A DNA stretch of 64,000 nt. Origin: JAKRSE01 sp943369295 (GTDB lineage Bacteria; Armatimonadota; Fimbriimonadia; Fimbriimonadales; Fimbriimonadaceae). The notes beneath the pieces are model-generated. The model searched no databases. It was not told the origin of the DNA and saw only the letters and a list, made by a program, of their open reading frames with translations. Position 1 is the stretch's first letter, and every line of letters starts with the position of its first letter. The DNA lies in the NCBI GenBank assembly GCA_943369295.1, contig CALRMU020000002.1, forward strand, positions 558,001 through 622,000. Direction: 5' to 3'. The translations under genes were made by a program, and so were the position numbers. This document shows, piece after piece, positions 58,522 through 64,000 of the stretch.

Positions 58522-60396
58522 ATGAAAGCTCTTTTCTTCCAAAGTCGCCTGATTCCTCTCTTTGCCTTCATTTTGTGCCTGGCCGCACCAGTCATTGGCG
58601 CGGCACAAGCCAACCCTTTCGCCATCAAAATCGAGCTCTCTGAGGCGAAGCTGCGGCCGGGGCAGGCTGTAACCGGCAGAGTTTCAGCAGGCATTCTTCC
58701 CTCTCAAACGACTCTCACAAACCCGGGAATCAACTTTGTCATTTTCACCAGTTCGGCAGATATGCAAAGCCTGAACGAGGAGATTAAAAAGCTGCCCGCT
58801 AGCCAGGCACAAAAGAAGCTGGAGGCACTGGTGGCGAATACAAGCAAGGGGAGCGGTCTGCTGCTGCAAAGGGTTTCTGGCCGAGTGACGGTGCAGGAAG
58901 GAGCACCCCTCTCTCTGCCCCTGGACCACAACGGCCCCCTCTATCCCCGAATCAGCGAATCGGACCTCTCACTCATGGAGAGAGGGAAGTTCAGGCTCAC
59001 AGTCGTCGCTGTTCTTTCTGGGCTGGATGACAAAGGAAAAGAAGCCTTGTGCTACGCCCTTGATGAAGTCGAGATGGAGGTTGAACCTTTTCCTCTCAAA
59101 GTGAGCTTTATCCCTGGCCTCATCCGCCCGGCTGAGCAGTCGCTTGCTCCAGGCGCTCCTGTTTCGTTATCGGGCCGCTATGTTGTCGAAGGCCTGCCTC
59201 TCAACGGCTCTGCTCAGGTTGAAATCATCAAAACGATGGTCGAAAAAAGCCAAGCAGGCGAGAGCAAGGGAAGTGACGCCAGTGTCACCACCCAGCATTT
59301 GATTAAAGGAAATGCCGATGGCAGCCCTGTCACTCGTCCTCACCGGTTTTCAGCCATCTTTCCTCAGTCAGGAGATTTTGAAATCAGCCTCTCGGCTGCC
59401 GTCACCGGATCAAAGATAAAGGCACAAGAATCGGTGCTCTTCCGAGTCACTTCATCGCAGAAAAGCAGCCAAGATTCGGCCTCCCTCAAGCTGCCTCCCT
59501 TAATCGGGGGCGGATTTTCCGCCTCGCTCAAGGTCAACAATCTCGAAATCTCACCGAAAGACGGCGTTGCCACGACACTGCCCATTGTTGTCTCAGGGGT
59601 TGATCTCTCTGGACCACCTTTACAAGTGCAGTTCGAAACAGTTGAGGACAGCGGAACCCTGAAGATGAATCGGTTTCTGACCGTGGTCGGCAAGGGATCC
59701 CATTCACCCCAGGATGTTCCTCTAGATTCCGATGGGGACCTGCTATGGCCTCTAAAGATTCAGGCTAAGCCAGGAATCATGCCCGGGCTTTACGCTCTGC
59801 CCATCACGGTGTTTCAAGAGCCCGGAATCGAATCGCGCCTTCTGTTGACCCTGATTATTCGTTCTGATGGGCCTTTGCCTTTGGGAGTTTTGAGTCAGGG
59901 TTGGATGGCCATGCCCGGTGGAGCCGCCGGAGATGGAGCTGGATTAGGGGGAGGCAGCGTGAACCCCGCCAACAAATCTGGTCAGCCAGACCCTGCGGCC
60001 GCTTTTCAAGCTCTTATTGATCCGGGCGATCTCACCTTGCGGCCTGGTGGCGGGGCGGGGCGGGCGAGAGTCTTGATTCAAGGGCTGAGCGCCACCAGCC
60101 AGCAGCCTCTAGAAGTGATCTTTGTCGCGGCGGATCAAGGGGTGCTTCCAGGCGGAATCACTGTTTCACCAGGAACGGTCAGTCGGGCAGTCAGCCAGCT
60201 TGCGACAACGGAGTTTGAAGGAAAAACCTGGTACGTGGTGAATCTCGATTTCACTGCCTCGGCCAGTGCGATCTCTGGCACATATTCTTATGAAGTGGTT
60301 GTGCGCCAGTCGGGCCGTGGTGCCGGCACCCTCATCATGACCATCTCGGTGGATGAAGAAGGAAGGCTGACAATCAAAAGAATCCAATCTTTCTAA
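58522..60396 (+). CDS. Large exported protein, unknown function
   Basis: 624 residues from the ATG at 58522, which has GGGGTG at good spacing and begins a signal peptide (MKALFFQSRLIPLFAFILCLAA in two parts, then APVIGAAQA); an ATG 14 codons upstream is less likely. The mature protein looks like several beta-sandwich domains (for example ELSEAKLRPGQAVTGRV, LKVNNLEISPKDG) with a Gly/Ala-rich linker near residues 475-495. No catalytic motif. Divergent from the radical SAM gene, with 109 bases between. Confidence 0.6.
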   Translation: MKALFFQSRLIPLFAFILCLAAPVIGAAQANPFAIKIELSEAKLRPGQAVTGRVSAGILPSQTTLTNPGINFVIFTSSADMQSLNEEIKKLPASQAQKKLEALVANTSKGSGLLLQRVSGRVTVQEGAPLSLPLDHNGPLYPRISESDLSLMERGKFRLTVVAVLSGLDDKGKEALCYALDEVEMEVEPFPLKVSFIPGLIRPAEQSLAPGAPVSLSGRYVVEGLPLNGSAQVEIIKTMVEKSQAGESKGSDASVTTQHLIKGNADGSPVTRPHRFSAIFPQSGDFEISLSAAVTGSKIKAQESVLFRVTSSQKSSQDSASLKLPPLIGGGFSASLKVNNLEISPKDGVATTLPIVVSGVDLSGPPLQVQFETVEDSGTLKMNRFLTVVGKGSHSPQDVPLDSDGDLLWPLKIQAKPGIMPGLYALPITVFQEPGIESRLLLTLIIRSDGPLPLGVLSQGWMAMPGGAAGDGAGLGGGSVNPANKSGQPDPAAAFQALIDPGDLTLRPGGGAGRARVLIQGLSATSQQPLEVIFVAADQGVLPGGITVSPGTVSRAVSQLATTEFEGKTWYVVNLDFTASASAISGTYSYEVVVRQSGRGAGTLIMTISVDEEGRLTIKRIQSF

Positions 60397-60441
60397 AAGA
60401 CATACAGACCTCCTCAATGCCTTCGGGGTAAAAGGTTTGCC

Positions 60442-62703
60442 ATGCCTCTGCTTACTGCGGTGCTTGCAGCCGGAGCCATGGTGCCAAATTTCGACCCGGC
60501 CCATACCATCTGGTTCAAAAAGCCCGCCAGCCACTTCACTGAATCCTGCCCCATGGGCAATGGCCGACTGGGCGCCATGGTTTTCGGCGGAGTTGCCAAG
60601 GAGAGAGTCGTCCTCAACGAATCTACTGTCTGGTCCGGGTCGCCTCAGGATGCCGATAGAGAAGAGGCTCACAAGGTGCTGCCCGAACTGCGGCGCCTTT
60701 TGATCGCAGGAGAGAATGAAAAGGCTCAGCAGCTTCTGCAAAAGGAGTTTGTTGCTAAGGGGCCAGGTTCCAGCTTTGGCGGAGCTAAAGATGGCCCCTT
60801 TGGCTGCTACCAAATTTTGGGCAACTTGGAACTTGAGTTCCCTTGGTCGGCAGGCGAGGCAGATTACGTCCGCTCGCTTGACATGAATCGGGGAGTCACC
60901 CTCATCCGCCACACGTCAAACGGAGCCGACATTGAAAGAGAGAGCTTTGTCACGGCCCCTGGCAAGGTGACCGTTTACAGAATCAAATCGAGCAGAGCCA
61001 AACAGATTTCTTTCAAGGCAACCCTGACTCGTGGTGAGCGAATTTCCACCAAGGCCGACGGCAAGGATCTGGTTATGTTCGGGGCCCTGGCCAGCGGGTT
61101 CCCAGGCAGAGATGGAGTCCGTTATGAAGGCCGCCTGCGCGTGATGACAAAGGGTGGAACTCAATCCGTCACCGCGAAAGGAATTGAAGTGAATGGGGCC
61201 GATGAGGCGGTCCTTCTCTTCACCGCCAATACGTCAATGTTCGAGAGTGATCCGGCAGCAAAAACCAAGACGGATCTTGATGCTGCGGCCAAGCAGGGTT
61301 ACAGCAGGCTGCTGAAGGATCATGTGAAGGATCACCAGTCTTTTTATCGCCGAAGCATCCTCACCCTGCCGACAACCGAGGCGTCTCAGCTGCCGACTCC
61401 CGATCGGCTCGTGGCTCAGGCTAAGGGTGGATCAGACCCAAGCTTGGCGGCCCTGGTTTACCACTTCGGCCGCTACCTGCTGATCGGCAGCTCACGGCCA
61501 GATAGCCCCCTGCCCGCCAACCTGCAGGGAATCTGGGCAGAAGAGCTTCAGACTCCTTGGAACGCCGATTTTCACATCAACATCAATCTCCAGATGAACT
61601 ACTGGCTGGCCGAGACGACCAATCTCGGCGACTGTGCCAAGCCACTCATGGAGTTCATTCCTAAACTGGTGCCTAACGGAAAGAAGACCGCGAAAGCCTA
61701 TTACGATGCAAGAGGCTGGGTCGCCCATGTCATCTCCAACCCTTGGCACTTCACTTCTCCCGGTGAAGGTGCTGATTGGGGTTCGACCTCAAGCGGCGCA
61801 GGCTGGCTGAGTCAGCATCTTTGGGAGCACTACGCCTTTTCTGGCGATCAAGACTTTTTGAAAAAGGCCTATCCGGTGATGAAAGAAGCCTCGCTCTTTT
61901 TCCTCGATATGCTTATCGAAGAGCCAAAGAACAAGTGGCTCGTGACCGCTCCCAGCAACTCGCCAGAAAACGGCTTCAGGATCGGTAATTCTGGCCGGAT
62001 TTCGACTGTCATGGGTCCAACTATGGACCAGCAGATCGTCCGAGAACTCTTTACGAACACAATTGAATCGGCCAAGATTCTTGGCCTGGATTCTGGTCTG
62101 CAGGCAGAGCTGGCGGCAGCGAAAAAGAGGCTTGCTCCACACATCATCGGTCCGGACGGCCGACTGCAGGAATGGCTTGAACCTTATGAAGAAGTTGAGC
62201 CCCAGCACCGACACGTTTCTCACCTCTACGGTCTGCACCCTAGCAATCAAATCACACCTTGGGGGACTCCTGCGTTGGCTGAGGCGGCTAGAAAGTCCCT
62301 GGAAAAGCGGGGCGATGATGGAACGGGTTGGTCCCTGGCCTGGAAGGTCTGTTTCTGGGCTCGGCTAGGCGAGGGGGACAGGGCGAGCAAGCTGCTTAAG
62401 CGTTTGATGGTTCCCACCGGCGGAACAGGATTCAACATGACGAACGGGGGAGGGCTCTATGCCAATCTCTTCTGCGCTCATCCTCCTTTTCAGATTGATG
62501 GAAACTTTGGCGCTTCGGCTGGAATTGCTGAAATGCTGCTGCAGAGTCATGATGGTGATTTGCGGCTTCTACCGGCTTTGCCATCCGAATGGGCTGGGTC
62601 AGGTTCTGTGACCGGCCTTCGCGCTCGTGGCGGTCGAATTGTGGACATCACATGGAAGGATGGGAAGGTGGTCAAACAGAGGGTTCGGACGGCTAGGAAG
62701 TAA
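60442..62703 (+). CDS. Glycoside hydrolase family 95 (alpha-L-fucosidase/galactosidase type)
   Basis: 753 residues, family-typical. The N-terminal domain begins with PMGNGRLGAMVFGGV and LNESTVWSG, and the (alpha/alpha)6 barrel has the segment WNADFHININLQMNYW, with the Asn and Asp residues GH95 uses for catalysis, plus the later DGNFGASAG-like part (IDGNFGASAGIAEMLL). It would remove 1,2-linked fucose or a related L-sugar from glycans. The short hydrophobic start may be a signal peptide. It fits the glycan-degrading genes nearby (GH43). Confidence 0.93.
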   Translation: MPLLTAVLAAGAMVPNFDPAHTIWFKKPASHFTESCPMGNGRLGAMVFGGVAKERVVLNESTVWSGSPQDADREEAHKVLPELRRLLIAGENEKAQQLLQKEFVAKGPGSSFGGAKDGPFGCYQILGNLELEFPWSAGEADYVRSLDMNRGVTLIRHTSNGADIERESFVTAPGKVTVYRIKSSRAKQISFKATLTRGERISTKADGKDLVMFGALASGFPGRDGVRYEGRLRVMTKGGTQSVTAKGIEVNGADEAVLLFTANTSMFESDPAAKTKTDLDAAAKQGYSRLLKDHVKDHQSFYRRSILTLPTTEASQLPTPDRLVAQAKGGSDPSLAALVYHFGRYLLIGSSRPDSPLPANLQGIWAEELQTPWNADFHININLQMNYWLAETTNLGDCAKPLMEFIPKLVPNGKKTAKAYYDARGWVAHVISNPWHFTSPGEGADWGSTSSGAGWLSQHLWEHYAFSGDQDFLKKAYPVMKEASLFFLDMLIEEPKNKWLVTAPSNSPENGFRIGNSGRISTVMGPTMDQQIVRELFTNTIESAKILGLDSGLQAELAAAKKRLAPHIIGPDGRLQEWLEPYEEVEPQHRHVSHLYGLHPSNQITPWGTPALAEAARKSLEKRGDDGTGWSLAWKVCFWARLGEGDRASKLLKRLMVPTGGTGFNMTNGGGLYANLFCAHPPFQIDGNFGASAGIAEMLLQSHDGDLRLLPALPSEWAGSGSVTGLRARGGRIVDITWKDGKVVKQRVRTARK

Positions 62704-63530
62704 TGGCGGGTTAGGTCTGGCCCGACGGCAAGCCGACCGGGAGCGGGCACCCCACTTTGTTGTCTTCGCAGGCTATGAATTCTGTCCGGGAAACCCCCGT
62801 CGAGTGGCTCCGAGGAACGAGGAGACGCTCGATGGGGAGAGAAAATTCTCCCCTTCCAACCGCACAGGCTTCACTTTGCAAAGGGGTCTTCGATGGAAGG
62901 CGCTGGGTTTGGCTCGCTTTAGGTTTTATGGTGCTATTTCCGGGGCTGCTCTCCGAGCCATCCCCTGTCACCCGCATTCAAGAAATCCGGGATGGATGGT
63001 GAGCGAAAGCTCTGTCTTCCTGGCTTAGCAGAGCTAAACCAGGCCACTGATGCTTTGGCGACTGTCAAGTCCGTCCGGAAACAACCCCGTCGAGTGGCGA
63101 GATTTTAGGGGGATGGCGATGAGGGGCTGGAAAGATGGCTTAAGAAAATCTGTCGAAGGTCAGTTCCGGCCCGACGGCAAGCCAATCGGGACCGGGCACC
63201 CCACTTTGTTGTCTTCGCAGGCTATGAATTCTGTCCGGGAATCCCCCTTCGAGTGGCTCCGAGGAACGAGGAGACGCTCGATGGGGAGAGAAAGATCTCC
63301 CCTTCCAGCCGAACAGGTCTGGAGAACGAATTCTTTATGGTTGGAAGGGGTTGGGGGATGGCGATGAGGGGCTGGAAAGACGGCTTAAGAAAAACTGTCG
63401 AAGGTCAGTTCCGGCCCGACGGCAAGCCGATCGGATTGGGGCGCCCATAGGGGAGAGAGTATCTGGCTGAGCAAGAGCAGCGGGTGCCAAGACCTTGGCG
63501 AGGAACGATGCCTAGGTCGTGAGTGGTGAC
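62704..63530. repeat. Structured repeat cluster in inverse orientation (repeat locus 3)
   Basis: Hairpin A occurs three times on the minus strand (62721-62741, 63166-63196, 63411-63435), hairpin C once (63019-63043) and hairpin B with its GGCACCC end once (63482-63521). Longer direct repeats link them: about 115 bases at 62748-62863 and 63199-63314, and about 75 bases at 63108-63180 and 63353-63425. Short open frames here are by-products of the repeats. No gene is supported. Confidence 0.85.
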
Positions 63531-63597
63531 CCAGAAGAAAACTCCAATTCCCCACAACCCAATCAATGAGTATTTACTAAAAACTCAACCTCATAAA

Positions 63598-63633
63598 CAG
63601 TGATCCCCTGGAATAAATCCCAGGGGGTCACTG
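63598..63633 (-). terminator. Long perfect hairpin, probable terminator of a minus-strand transcript
   Basis: CAGTGATCCCCTGG (63598-63611) pairs with CCAGGGGGTCACTG (63620-63633): 14 pairs with one G-T and an 8-base loop. On the minus strand it is followed by TTTATGAG, a weak T tract, so direction is probable only. Confidence 0.5.
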
Positions 63634-64000
63634 TGGGTGGGAGCCTAACACGTTTCGATCTTTGACCTCACACTAACTTCTTGCGAAGCTAGGCGAAATC
63701 TCAGCCAAACTCGACTCGCACAGTCCGAGACTTTCATCTCTTTCTGCTCTGCCCCTACCTGATTCTCCAATGAAGGAGACGTCAGGGCAGACACCCAAAC
63801 CGTTGCATCCGGTCCAACTCAAATAATCCCACAACGAGTGCAGGAGCTAAGCAGTTAAGATGCTTCAGCTTTTTTCGACCTTTGCTTTGCAATTGCCGAA
63901 TTCGAAGTTCCGAAGGTGTTCGTTTCTTATCAGTCAGCAAACCCCTTCACCAAGCTAGTTGGCTCCAGATGCTGAGCAGATTTCCTCGAATCTTCTTTCT
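63634..64000. other. Gene-free block with successive stem-loops, possible non-coding RNA
   Basis: No open frame of note on either strand. Several inverted repeats follow each other: CTAACTTC-TTGC-GAAGCTAG (63680-63699 region), an AGT/ACT-CGAG stem near 63716, and TCTGCCC..TCTCC/GGAGA..GGGCAGA (about 63745-63800, read on either strand). I could not match it to rRNA, tmRNA, RNase P, SRP RNA or a known riboswitch. Confidence 0.4.

Noticed and set aside
63634..64000. Resemblance of the minus strand near 63850 (GCTGAAGCATCTTAACTGC) to the GCTGAAAGCATCTAAGC helix near the 3' end of 23S rRNA.
   Set aside because: The universally conserved sarcin-ricin loop sequence that should lie about 100 bases upstream is absent, and the rest does not align, so this is probably chance.
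1..64000. tRNA genes and insertion sequences.
   Set aside because: No cloverleaf with a GTTCRA T-loop and no transposase-like frame was recognised in the intergenic regions read by eye; a tRNAscan or ISfinder search could still find something.

Overview
The window looks like a piece of chromosome from a free-living, flagellated, Gram-negative-type bacterium, most likely an Armatimonadota (Fimbriimonadia-like) lineage. The main clue is two pseudopilins whose N-terminus runs FTLIELLVVIAIIAILAA and then FPVFAQAK, a form I associate strongly with that phylum. A TolC/adaptor/RND efflux operon (so two membranes), several exported lipoproteins, plant- or algal-type glycosidases and frequent GTG/TTG starts fit this. 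The taxonomic call is inference. I saw no insertion sequences, prophage genes, CRISPR arrays, tRNA genes or recognisable rRNA genes.

Layout. 0-5 kb: the tail of oligoendopeptidase F, two overlapping genes for exported proteins, pyruvate kinase and a secreted zincin. 4.7-5.1 kb: a tandem structured repeat. 5-14 kb: housekeeping genes (M48 protease, CDF transporter, recN, pyrD, gyrB, hisC, HAD hydrolase, ArsR). 14-21 kb: pseudopilin, cation/H+ antiporter, a MinD/FlhG-like ATPase coupled to a protein with a C-terminal MshEN-like domain, a 45-residue lipoprotein, a sugar nucleotidyltransferase and a lipoprotein. 22-29.7 kb: a compact flagellar operon on the minus strand, flgB-flgC-fliE-fliF-fliG-fliH-fliI-fliJ, ending in a lytic transglycosylase and a MotE-like gene. 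30-38 kb: sugar isomerase, second pseudopilin, TolC/adaptor/RND operon with overlapping stops and starts. 38.9-39.7 kb: second repeat locus. 40-50 kb: DUF433 protein with a palindromic operator, hydrolase, ASCH protein, an FHA/FHA/VWA cluster behind NnrE-NnrD, an exported protein and a GH43 enzyme. 50-53 kb: Fic protein and ABC exporter. 53-58.4 kb: a long minus-strand gene train led by a radical SAM enzyme resembling the archaeal tetraether synthase family, then an Lgt-like membrane enzyme, then five paralogous zinc-ribbon membrane proteins. 58.5-62.7 kb: exported protein and GH95 glycosidase. 62.7-64 kb: third repeat locus and a gene-free block rich in stem-loops.

Two things stand out. (1) The radical SAM / Lgt-like / zinc-ribbon array is a coupled gene train that looks like an uncharacterised membrane-lipid or lipoprotein modification system. 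(2) Three intergenic loci carry the same modular repeat family. Its hairpins keep their pairing through compensatory base changes (for example CGGC/GCCG in one locus and CAGC/GCTG in another), which suggests selection for a folded RNA or single-stranded DNA form.
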